Part shown: positions 18,381 to 26,056 of the stretch, one piece after another
Numbering within the stretch: position 1 is the first letter of the stretch
Layout of the letters: each line of letters starts with the position of its first letter
Source of the DNA: Saprospiraceae bacterium
GTDB lineage: Bacteria; Bacteroidota; Bacteroidia; Chitinophagales; Saprospiraceae
DNA length: 64,000 bases
Direction: 5' to 3'
Assembly: GCA_019638385.1 (NCBI GenBank)
Contig: JAHBTW010000002.1
Span: 404,765-468,764, forward strand
Program-made: the position numbers and the translations under genes
The notes under the pieces: generated by a model
Database searches by the model: none
What the model was told of the DNA's origin: nothing
What the model saw: the letters and a program-made list of their open reading frames with translations, nothing else

Positions 18381-18422
18381 AGTTGTGGGTTATGAGTCTC
18401 ACAACACATAACTCACAACTCA
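18381..18422 (-). repeat. Quasi-palindromic low-complexity spacer
   Basis: The words TTGTGGG/TTGTGAG/TTATGAG repeat (from about 18369) and fold back on a near-complementary arm; GAGTTGTGGGTTAT pairs with ATAACTCACAACTC at one mismatch. It sits at the 3' end of the S9 peptidase gene and may end its transcript. Confidence 0.5.
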
Positions 18423-20849
18423 CTGCGTCTCCCGACGGTTTTTCACATGCTTGTCCAACCACTGATCCATTTCCCAGAGGCAATGCAGCACCGACTCCCG
18501 CGCGCGATAGCCGTGGCTCTCGGCCGGCAATACGACATACCGGGCCGTAGCGCCGTGGCCTTTCAGCGCAGCGTAGAAGCGCTCGCTTTGAATGGGAAAG
18601 GTACCGGAGTTGTTGTCGGCTTCGCCGTGAATGAGCAGGATGGGCGTTTTGATTTTATCGGCAAAATTGAACGGCGAGAGGTTGTAATACACCTCCGGCG
18701 CCTGCCAGTAGGTGCGCTCTTCCGCCTGAAAACCGAACGGCGTGAGGGTGCGGTTGTAGGCCCCGCTGCGAGCAATACCGGCGGCAAACAAGTCGGTGTG
18801 CGCCAACAGGTTCGCCGTCATAAAGGCGCCGTAAGAATGCCCGCCCACAGCAATGCGGCGGCGGTCGGCTACGCCCATTCCCACCAGTGCATTGATGGCG
18901 GCTTCGGCATTGTCGCGCAATTGCGCCACAAAGGTCTCGTTCGGTTCGGCATCTCCTTCGCCGATAATGGGCATACTGAAATCGTCAAATACGGCATAGC
19001 CCTGCGTGAGCCAGTACAGCGGCGAGCCCCAGTTGAGCCGGATAAACTGGTACGGCGATCCGCTCACCTGCCCTGCGGCATCAGCGCTTTTGAACTCGCG
19101 CGGATAAGCCCACATCAGCATTGGCAAGGGGCCGTCTTTTTGTTTGTCGTAGCCGGCGGGCAAGTAGAGCGTACCGGTCATTTCCACGCCGTCGGCGCGT
19201 TTGTAGCGAGTCAATTCCTTTTTTGCGCCGGAGAGCGCTTCATAGGGATTGGCAAAATTGGTGAGCGGTTTGAGGTCGGCGTTATTGAGGTTGCGCAAAT
19301 AGTAGTTGGGCGGTTCCGTTGCCGACTCGCGGCGGGTGATGAGCACGCCTTTTGCCAAATCCACAAAAGCGACCGGAGACTCGTAATACGGCGCTTCCGA
19401 ACGCCACAACCGGGTTGTTTTTTTGGTACTGCGCTCCATGCGGTCAATGAAGGGCCGGTTGCCTTCCGGCGATGCGCCCTGCCCGGCGAGATAAAACGTT
19501 TTGCCTTTGTCGGGCGTGAGCAATACCGAACGGCCGTATTTATTGAGTTCGGTCACAAAACTGCCGGGATCGTTGTAGCGGTCTTCGGTAGAGCGATCGA
19601 AAAGCACTTCTTTTCCGGCAGCGTCATTAGCAGGCTGCCAGGCACTCGTGATTTGTTGGCGACTTTGCCACCAACCTTCATAAGCCAGCGCCAGGTTGTC
19701 GCTGCCCCAACTCACACCCCGGTACCGGAGGCTAAAGGAGATGCCCTCTTTGGGTTGCCCACTGAACGGTGCATCCAAGTAGAACATTTTATCGCGCACG
19801 GCGGCTTCCTTGCGGGGATTGCCCTCGTCCTGCGCTTCTACCCAATACAGGGAAGCGGGCGCATCTGATCGCCAGGAAAAACTGCGCGGCCCGGTAGGCA
19901 CGGCGTCGAAGCCCTGCGGCAGATTGTCCATCAACGGTTTTTCCACAATCACTTTTACCGACTGGCCCTGAAGGTTCCACACGGCCGTTTGCTGCGGAAA
20001 ACGAGCATAAGGCACGATGTACGAGAAGGGCTTTTTCAAAGTGGTGACGAGCAGATAATTGCCATCGGGCGAAGTGCTGAAATTGGTAAAGATGCCCGGC
20101 GCGCCGATTTCGACGCGTCCGCCTTTTGTGATGTCCACCACGGCGAGTTGAGCCGTGGCGTAGTGCTCGAAGAGCGCCTCATCGTGAGCGTTGGCGAGCA
20201 GGTCCTGAAAGGTCCGCACCGGCGCGGCTTTGCCTTCGTTGGCCTGCACAACGGGGCCGACGGGCGTAATGGGCGCCACCGGCGCCGCGCCTCTTCCGGC
20301 GGGTATCATGGCGCATACGATGCGGTCGTTGTCCAACCACAAATAAGGCGAACCCGGCATGGCCGCATTAACGGAACTGCGGGTTTGCATGCGCGCCGTG
20401 GCAGTGGCTACGTCAATCGTCCACAGCGCGATGCCCTGTTCGTCCACATTGAGAAAAGCTATTTTAGAGCCGTCGGGCGACCAGGATACGCTCTGAATTT
20501 TTGCTCCGGCCGGCATGCGCTGTATCGGGCGCTCCACACCGCCGGATACGCTTTTGAGCGTAAGGCCGGTTGTGTATCCGCTGCGGCTCGGCCCGTTGGT
20601 GCGCGGGTTGATGCGGATGCCGGCGAGGCGCATTTCCGGCTCAGCCACTTCCTCGATGGAGGGGAAGCCGGGCTGCTCCAACAAAAGCATCCATTTGCGG
20701 TCGGGGCTGAAGCTCAGTCCCGGCGTGGCGGGCGCATCAATGAGCGCGGTAATCGCAGCCGGCGGCGTTTGATAGCCGATGGGTTCCTGCGCGTATAGCG
20801 TCAGGGCCGATACGGCGAGCAGGAAGAAGAGAGCGAGTTGTTTTTGCAT
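18420..20849 (-). CDS. Exported S9-family (prolyl oligopeptidase-type) serine peptidase
   Basis: 809 residues from the ATG at 20849, selected because it opens a clear signal peptide (MQKQLALFFLLAVSALTLYA, then QE); an in-frame ATG nine codons upstream would spoil it. Residues about 40-530 are the beta-propeller lid with 'SPDG' blades (VSWSPDGSKIAFLN, TSPDGNYLLVTT). The C-terminal alpha/beta hydrolase has the full triad: Ser672 in GGHSYGAFM, Asp745 in HGEADNNSG and His779 in ESHGY. It cleaves oligopeptides, probably in the periplasm; it resembles the S9 branch that includes glutamyl endopeptidases. Transcribed toward trmB and divergent from the CHAT gene at 21021. Confidence 0.94.
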   Translation of the reverse strand: MQKQLALFFLLAVSALTLYAQEPIGYQTPPAAITALIDAPATPGLSFSPDRKWMLLLEQPGFPSIEEVAEPEMRLAGIRINPRTNGPSRSGYTTGLTLKSVSGGVERPIQRMPAGAKIQSVSWSPDGSKIAFLNVDEQGIALWTIDVATATARMQTRSSVNAAMPGSPYLWLDNDRIVCAMIPAGRGAAPVAPITPVGPVVQANEGKAAPVRTFQDLLANAHDEALFEHYATAQLAVVDITKGGRVEIGAPGIFTNFSTSPDGNYLLVTTLKKPFSYIVPYARFPQQTAVWNLQGQSVKVIVEKPLMDNLPQGFDAVPTGPRSFSWRSDAPASLYWVEAQDEGNPRKEAAVRDKMFYLDAPFSGQPKEGISFSLRYRGVSWGSDNLALAYEGWWQSRQQITSAWQPANDAAGKEVLFDRSTEDRYNDPGSFVTELNKYGRSVLLTPDKGKTFYLAGQGASPEGNRPFIDRMERSTKKTTRLWRSEAPYYESPVAFVDLAKGVLITRRESATEPPNYYLRNLNNADLKPLTNFANPYEALSGAKKELTRYKRADGVEMTGTLYLPAGYDKQKDGPLPMLMWAYPREFKSADAAGQVSGSPYQFIRLNWGSPLYWLTQGYAVFDDFSMPIIGEGDAEPNETFVAQLRDNAEAAINALVGMGVADRRRIAVGGHSYGAFMTANLLAHTDLFAAGIARSGAYNRTLTPFGFQAEERTYWQAPEVYYNLSPFNFADKIKTPILLIHGEADNNSGTFPIQSERFYAALKGHGATARYVVLPAESHGYRARESVLHCLWEMDQWLDKHVKNRRETQ

Positions 20850-21020
20850 GTCGAGATGATTTTGGTAATTTGACAATGTCTGACGAAAAACTGAATTAAT
20901 TTCAGAATAGTTTTCATTTTTGTCTCAGGCAGCAATACCGGCAGCACCTTCACCCCCAAAAGCGGGCCGGACTGTTTGTGTAACTGCCGCCCAACTACCC
21001 GCAACAAAGATCCTGTTAAT

Positions 21021-23495
21021 ATGCACCATTTGCTTCATTCCCTTCGTATTGGCGCCCTTCTCTTTTTTAGCAGCCTTTCTCTTGCCATACAGGCGCAGAG
21101 TCCTTTGGAAGAGGCTCTAAACACTTACCGTTTTGTGGATTGGATGTTGATAAACAACCCCAATGCATTATTGCCACCGCCGATACTGGACAAGATGAAT
21201 GCTGCGATCGGAGTGTTGGACAGTGCCGGAAGGCGATTTGAGCAAGGAAGCCTGCTTTTTTACAAAGCTAATATGGCCGGAGCGCATAACCGTCCGCATG
21301 AAGTGTTGCCGTACTTAGATTCGGCTCGTGTTGTGCTGGAATCCAATCAGGATGAATCTGTAAGCAGATTGGTAAATGCACGGCTGGGCAATGTATGGAA
21401 TGAGTACAGCCTCCATTACGATATTTATCGGTTCGATTTTGAAAAGGCGCTTCAGGCATGGCAGAAGAGTAATGATTATTTCATGAGCGCCGATATGCCT
21501 GAACGCTTGGTAGAGACGGTGTCTAATAAATCCATCACGCTAAGTCGTTTCGGAAAAGGTAGCCAGGCGCTGGACTTGGCCAGTGAGGCGTTGCTCATAT
21601 ATAACCGTCTGGACGCAACACAACTCAACAACACCAAATCAAGCCCGGAACATCTCCACTATATGCAGGGTGTGGCGCATCAGGCGCTGGCCGACAGCCT
21701 ATATTATGCAGGTCACTGGCAACAAATGGAGGAGCACATAGAAATTGCGATCCGACATTACGACGAGGTGAAATCCGGAGAAAAAGTAGCAAGCGCAGAA
21801 GCTGCCATGGCATGGTACGGCAAAGGAGTAATCTATCTTCGGAGCAAGGCGCCTGGAGCATTGGACAGCGCCTATTGGTATATTAGCGAGGTCGGTACCG
21901 TTTTAGCCAATAATCTCGAATTTTCCAAAGGAATGGTCCCGACGCTTCAGGGGGTGATTCGGTATCGCCAGGGTAACAAAGACCTGGGAATGCAATTAGT
22001 GGTGGAAGGATTGAACGCGCTGGGGTACCCCGTGAAAGGCTTCTTCGATACCAATACGACCGTAAAAGCAGAATCGAACGTGTATTTAATTCAGACCTTG
22101 ATTGCCAAAATTAATCTGCTTGAACTTGATTATCACCAAAGTGCCGATCCGAAACTGCTGGAGCAATTGATCTTCGACGCCGAGCAGGTGGCCTCGTTAG
22201 CAGAGGTATTTTTGTTCAACTATCAGGACCGAATCTCTCGGGAGCGATTGTCGTATCACTTTGGTTTTGTGTATGCCAATGCGGTGAACGTTGCTGCCGA
22301 ACTGTACCGAATTTCCGGCAATGAGGCCCTCAAAGAACGGGCTTTCCGACTTGCAGAATTGGGCCGTGCCATGAGCCTGCGATATCAGATTTCCAAAACG
22401 ATGTTGTCGGATGAGGCCGGGCAACGTGTTCGTAAGGAGTCTTTGGAAAACAATATTTATGCCATCAGCGAAGTACAGCAAATCGCGTTACCCCGTGGAA
22501 CGGCTGCCATAGCTTTTAGTTCGGGGCTGAATCAAATGACGGCCATGGTGATGACCTCAGATGAGGTGCGGTTTGTATCCCTGCCCGGCATTCGTATCTG
22601 GAGTCAGGATTTGGCTCGCTTATTGTCTTATTATGAATTCGGTGATTTGAGGTACAACGAGGGTTCAAAACAACTCTATGAACTTCTGCTCAAACCAGTC
22701 ATAAATACACTTCCTTCCAATACGGAACATTTGATCATTGTGCCGGACGATTTGTTGTGGCGTATCAACTTCGACGCTTTGGTGACGGAACAGAAGGGGA
22801 AAACGTCTCTCTTTTTGGTAGAAAAATATGCTATTTCGCTCAGCTACGGCTTACAAATAACTACTTCCCTGGCGGAACGACATACCCGATCCAATCGTAC
22901 CTCATTGAATGCTTTTACGGGCAAGTATCCCAGTGAAAAGAGCCTTCCTGAACTGGATGCCGCAAGCCTTCGGGTAACCAATAGCTGGATGAAAGCAGCA
23001 CGGTATCCTGAAACAGACAAAGAGACTTTCTGCCGGGTTTTTCCAAGTGCTGAATTGACTTTTTTGGCAGCGCATGGTATTGTTGCAGATGGTTCCTCCC
23101 CTGAACATTTTTATATTGAGTTCAGCGAAGGGGAACGGCTTTATCTCAACGAAATATATGCGATGGAGATGGGGACGCCCTCTGCCGCCCGTTTGGTGTT
23201 TTTGGCATCCTGCCTCACCGCACGGGGAGAAAGCATTCGAGGTGAAGGTATATCCAGTATCGCGCGAGCCTTTCATTACATAGGCATACCTGCATTGATA
23301 ACGCCCTACTCCAATATAAAGGACGGACCTTCCGCTGAGATTGCAGTCACCTTTTTTGAGGGTATCAAAAACGGGAAAAGCGCGGTGCAAGCGCTGCGGG
23401 AAGCTAAGATCAGATACATCAAACAAAACAATAGGCCGGCGCCCCGACTTTGGGCGCCCTTAGTTTGTGTCGGCTATGGCAACATCCGGTTTTGA
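21021..23495 (+). CDS. Exported TPR-CHAT caspase-like protein
   Basis: 824 residues from the ATG at 21021, which opens a signal peptide (MHHLLHSLRIGALLFFSSLS, then LAIQAQ); upstream in-frame codons lack coding character. Residues about 25-480 are helical tetratricopeptide-like repeats. The last ~320 residues are a CHAT domain, a clan CD protease fold related to caspases and separase: the core begins at LIIVPDDLLWRINFDAL, with the catalytic dyad His685 in TFLAAHG and Cys731 in LASCLTARG, followed by ARAFHYIGIPALI. Both catalytic residues are present, so proteolytic activity is plausible. It is convergent, 14 bp apart, with an anti-sigma-like/sigma-factor operon. The signal peptide implies action outside the cytoplasm. 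The substrate is unknown. Confidence 0.9.
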   Translation: MHHLLHSLRIGALLFFSSLSLAIQAQSPLEEALNTYRFVDWMLINNPNALLPPPILDKMNAAIGVLDSAGRRFEQGSLLFYKANMAGAHNRPHEVLPYLDSARVVLESNQDESVSRLVNARLGNVWNEYSLHYDIYRFDFEKALQAWQKSNDYFMSADMPERLVETVSNKSITLSRFGKGSQALDLASEALLIYNRLDATQLNNTKSSPEHLHYMQGVAHQALADSLYYAGHWQQMEEHIEIAIRHYDEVKSGEKVASAEAAMAWYGKGVIYLRSKAPGALDSAYWYISEVGTVLANNLEFSKGMVPTLQGVIRYRQGNKDLGMQLVVEGLNALGYPVKGFFDTNTTVKAESNVYLIQTLIAKINLLELDYHQSADPKLLEQLIFDAEQVASLAEVFLFNYQDRISRERLSYHFGFVYANAVNVAAELYRISGNEALKERAFRLAELGRAMSLRYQISKTMLSDEAGQRVRKESLENNIYAISEVQQIALPRGTAAIAFSSGLNQMTAMVMTSDEVRFVSLPGIRIWSQDLARLLSYYEFGDLRYNEGSKQLYELLLKPVINTLPSNTEHLIIVPDDLLWRINFDALVTEQKGKTSLFLVEKYAISLSYGLQITTSLAERHTRSNRTSLNAFTGKYPSEKSLPELDAASLRVTNSWMKAARYPETDKETFCRVFPSAELTFLAAHGIVADGSSPEHFYIEFSEGERLYLNEIYAMEMGTPSAARLVFLASCLTARGESIRGEGISSIARAFHYIGIPALITPYSNIKDGPSAEIAVTFFEGIKNGKSAVQALREAKIRYIKQNNRPAPRLWAPLVCVGYGNIRF

Positions 23496-23508
23496 TCCGG
23501 CTTGGCTT

Positions 23509-24378
23509 CTATTTCAACAAAAGGGCTTTGTGCGTTTCTATCATCTGCCGAGCTTCCTCATTACGCCCTACAGCATACAGCGCCACGATGCGGTGACGGA
23601 TCAGTTCCGCCTCTTGTAAATCGGGCGCCTGACTGCGCAGTGCTTCGTAATCAATTTGTTGCAGCTCATCCGCAGCATTGATACCTTCCAGGCTGCGATC
23701 CCAATACAATTGGAGCAATGCGGCAAAGTAAAAAGGAAGCGGCAGATATTCCGGCGTATTCTCCGGATCGGACACAATGGGCTGCAAAAGTTGCCAGGCT
23801 TGTTGGTATTTACCTGCCAATAATTCCTGTTCCCAATCCGTATGGCCTGCACTTTGCAATATGCCTTTGTGCCGCGCTACTGTTTGGGTGAGGTATCGGG
23901 ATTGGCCCGCAGCCGTGGACAGTTCTGTTTGAATCGCAGCCAATGGGTTGGCGGGAGAGGTGGTCGGCGTGCTTATAGTATCTTCTTTTACAGTACCTCC
24001 ACTTTCTTCCTCGTTCGTTTTTTGCTCAACCGGTTCTGACGATATGGGCGGGATTGGGTCCGAGGAGAAATAGGAGTACAGAAAGAATCCGATCGGAATC
24101 AGTAGAACGAACCCCAAAAGCCACCACTTTCGGAGTCTGCCTGCAGATGGAACGGGTATCTGTCGGCTGTGCTGATACTCCTGCTCCCACGCTGCCGCTT
24201 TTGCTCCCAAACGATCCCGGAAGACTATCCCGGCCATTTCGCGTTCGAGGTGCAGCATCTCCAGTTCGGCTTGAAGGCGAGGCTCCCGATTGATCCGCTC
24301 TGCGAATTGCTGACGCTCTGCATCCGGCATGCGGTCGTTTAAAAAATCTTCTATTTGTTTTTGCAAATCTTCCTCCAT
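23509..24378 (-). CDS. Membrane-anchored anti-sigma-like protein
   Basis: 289 residues. The N-terminal ~85 residues are a charged helical region of the kind found in Bacteroidota anti-sigma-like proteins (KQIEDFLNDRMPDAERQQFA, then ERINREP). One transmembrane helix lies at about 90-106 (WWLLGFVLLIPIGFFLY). A Ser/Thr/Pro-rich linker and a helical, TPR-like periplasmic part follow. There is no zinc-finger HxxxCxxC motif. The gene begins 15 bp after the sigma-factor gene, so the two form an operon. From this context it probably binds the sigma factor at the inner membrane and senses a periplasmic event; this is an inference. It is convergent with the CHAT gene. Confidence 0.75.
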   Translation of the reverse strand: MEEDLQKQIEDFLNDRMPDAERQQFAERINREPRLQAELEMLHLEREMAGIVFRDRLGAKAAAWEQEYQHSRQIPVPSAGRLRKWWLLGFVLLIPIGFFLYSYFSSDPIPPISSEPVEQKTNEEESGGTVKEDTISTPTTSPANPLAAIQTELSTAAGQSRYLTQTVARHKGILQSAGHTDWEQELLAGKYQQAWQLLQPIVSDPENTPEYLPLPFYFAALLQLYWDRSLEGINAADELQQIDYEALRSQAPDLQEAELIRHRIVALYAVGRNEEARQMIETHKALLLK

Positions 24379-24393
24379 GACATGTACTGTTTT

Positions 24394-25365
24394 TTAAATC
24401 CCTCCCATGATATCTGCCTCCCATTCGGGGTGAGCGTGCAATACGGCCGCCATCTCCTGTTCGCAATCGTTTGAAGGGGCTTCTTTCGTTCGTTTTTGGG
24501 GCACAAAGAATTCGCAGGGCCGGTCAAGCCGCAATGATTTGGCGCATTTGGGTGTGAGTAAATTGGCTACGGCAAGTATGGCGGCTTTTCGTCGTTCGTA
24601 TAGTTCGCGTACTTTGTACATGCCGAGTTCGCTGAGCAGGTGTGTATTTTCACAAAAGTAGCGTCGGAATTTTGCCCTGCAATTGGATGCGAGTCGTTGA
24701 GGCGGCGTATGGCCTCCGGGCAGCAACTCCGCTATTTCGTTGTGTTCCAGTTTATCCACATGGTGCATCAGCAATCGCTCTAAGCAATCGCTTCCCACAT
24801 ATTCCGCAGCGCGACGGAGAATGGATTCCCGGTTTAGTTGCAAGGTTTGTTTCTCCGGGTCAATTTCAAACTCGACGGGAAGAAGCGCAGGGAAGGGGTC
24901 TTTTATATTATTCAATAAGGCTGTCACTTTGCGTTGAAATATGGTGCAAAAATAGGATTCCAGCTTCGATTTGCCCTGAAAGTCATTTTGTATTAATGCC
25001 TTTTGAAGGCTAAAAAAAGCATCGTTATACGCTTGCTCGGCCAGGTGTGTATCGGCCAGTTCCCGGCTCCATTTGCGGTAACATTTGCCGTTTTTCCATT
25101 GCGGATATATTTTTTTGATAAAATGCCCGGCCAACAACTCCGGGAATGCTTCCTCCGGCGAGAGGTCGCTATTTCGGTGATGGGAAAGGCTTACAAATGT
25201 CTCTTGGAATATTTGAGAAAACGCCTGTTGGCTCAAGCCCGATTTGGGAATAACGGTAGTTTCGAAGTAAGCGGTAAATGCCGTTGTGCGAAGCCGAAAA
25301 TACAAAGATTTCAGAGCCTCTTCTGATGTAGCGGTAGTAGCAATTGTATGACCGGCTGATGTCAT
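24394..25365 (-). CDS. Divergent RNA polymerase sigma-70-family factor (ECF-like)
   Basis: 323 residues, longer than usual ECF sigma factors (about 180-200) and divergent. Residues about 25-130 contain region-2-like helices (EEAFPELLAGHFIKKIYPQW; LESYFCTIFQRKVTALLNN). About 195-240 holds a region-4-like helix-turn-helix (CLERLLMHHVDKLEHNEIAE, then LLPGGHTPPQRLASNCRAKFRRYF). The C-terminal ~85 residues are an extra extension of unknown role. The first gene of an operon with the membrane anti-sigma-like gene. A variant -7 element (TACCTTCG on the minus strand, 25413-25406) is about 40 bp upstream. Assignment rests on pattern and context, so confidence is moderate. Confidence 0.7.
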   Translation of the reverse strand: MTSAGHTIATTATSEEALKSLYFRLRTTAFTAYFETTVIPKSGLSQQAFSQIFQETFVSLSHHRNSDLSPEEAFPELLAGHFIKKIYPQWKNGKCYRKWSRELADTHLAEQAYNDAFFSLQKALIQNDFQGKSKLESYFCTIFQRKVTALLNNIKDPFPALLPVEFEIDPEKQTLQLNRESILRRAAEYVGSDCLERLLMHHVDKLEHNEIAELLPGGHTPPQRLASNCRAKFRRYFCENTHLLSELGMYKVRELYERRKAAILAVANLLTPKCAKSLRLDRPCEFFVPQKRTKEAPSNDCEQEMAAVLHAHPEWEADIMGGI

Positions 25366-25405
25366 TTTAATATGCTGGATTTTTTTTTAAAAAAAAGTGC
25401 CGCTG

Positions 25406-25413
25406 CGAAGGTA
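25406..25413 (-). promoter_or_regulatory. Candidate -7 element of the sigma-factor operon
   Basis: Minus-strand TACCTTCG, a one-base variant of TAnnTTTG, lies 40 bp before the ATG. The same octamer occurs before the genes at 5816 and 44597, which supports it as a promoter variant in this genome. Confidence 0.35.
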
Positions 25414-25607
25414 CAAATCCTAAGGCAGGCCATTCTAACCTATTGTAAACAACGCAGAACCCGGAAGCCTGAACCGCTTCCGTTTTTCCTTCACAGGCGC
25501 TTTTGACGCAGTGCTTTGCGGCGCTGTGGGTTTGTCCTCACCGGTACGGGGCAGCCAGGAGAAAATCGTGTGTTCGCACATTTTCTCATTTCAAAACCAA
25601 TACAATC

Positions 25608-25775
25608 ATGGCTGATTTCAGAAGCAGCCCGGGACAAGTGTTTGTACCCGGCACAGGGCGGAGTTTTGCTTCGCATCAATCCACCAACGTACCGAAAGCT
25701 GAACACGAGGGCTTCATTGACGAGTTCATCGACTGGATTCTCGACTTTCTCGGCTCGGATGACACCGTAGGGTAG
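25608..25775 (+). CDS. Small protein of 55 residues, possible peptide linked to the CHAT locus
   Basis: The ATG at 25608 begins MADFRSSPGQVFVPGTGRSF; the frame is open to 25503 but the upstream part is not protein-like. The N-terminal half is Ser/Gly/Pro-rich and polar. The C-terminal half (FIDEFIDWILDFLGSDD) is a short acidic amphipathic helix with Ile/Leu/Trp/Phe on one face. No signal peptide and no named family. It is divergent from the sigma-factor operon, which faces the CHAT gene. It could be a substrate or effector peptide of that locus, or an unrelated small protein; there is no direct evidence for either. Confidence 0.5.
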   Translation: MADFRSSPGQVFVPGTGRSFASHQSTNVPKAEHEGFIDEFIDWILDFLGSDDTVG

Positions 25776-25798
25776 TACCCTCACCGAAAGCGAAGCAA

Positions 25799-26020
25799 AC
25801 ATGAGTCATCCCGGATTTTCGACCTCGAAGAGGTCGCATATTTGTAGATAATGCCAAGGAAATGTGTTTTTCGACCTCGGAGAGGTCGCACAAAAGCAAC
25901 ATGCCGGCTATATAACCATTTAACGTTCGACCTCTCCGAGGTCGTTTTACGCTTTAAATTATTGATCTACAAACGTTTGACCTCTCCGAGGTCATTTGCG
26001 AAATTCGGGATGGCTCATGT
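25799..26020. repeat. 222-bp nested palindromic element (REP/MITE-like)
   Basis: Terminal inverted repeats ACATGAGTCATCCCGGATTT (25799-25818) and its near-complement (26000-26020) enclose four copies of the 15-bp palindrome GACCTC-NNN-GAGGTC-type (25821-25835, 25873-25887, 25929-25943, 25979-25993) and an inner inverted pair around TTTGTAGATAAT / ATTGATCTACAAA. All pairs are symmetrical about base 25908, so the entire element can fold as one long hairpin or four small ones. It has no coding capacity. It lies between the 55-residue ORF and a convergent gene. Confidence 0.8.
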
Positions 26021-26056
26021 GTTTCGCATTTCAAACTCGTTGAGGTTTTAAGTATT

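Noticed and set aside
18447..19868. 473-codon plus-strand ORF
   Set aside because: Antisense of the S9 peptidase, whose catalytic motifs are intact; the long open frame is a GC-rich shadow.
25764..25784. A third copy of the LuxR palindrome near AGGGTAGTACCCT
   Set aside because: The arms are AGGGTA/TACCCT with a one-base centre instead of TGGTAG-N4-CTACCA, the site overlaps the end of the 55-residue ORF, and no -7 element or start lies at the right distance.
25799..26020. CRISPR-like array because of four short regular repeats
   Set aside because: The repeats are 15-bp palindromes in mirror arrangement with unequal spacers, not direct repeats, and no cas gene is near.
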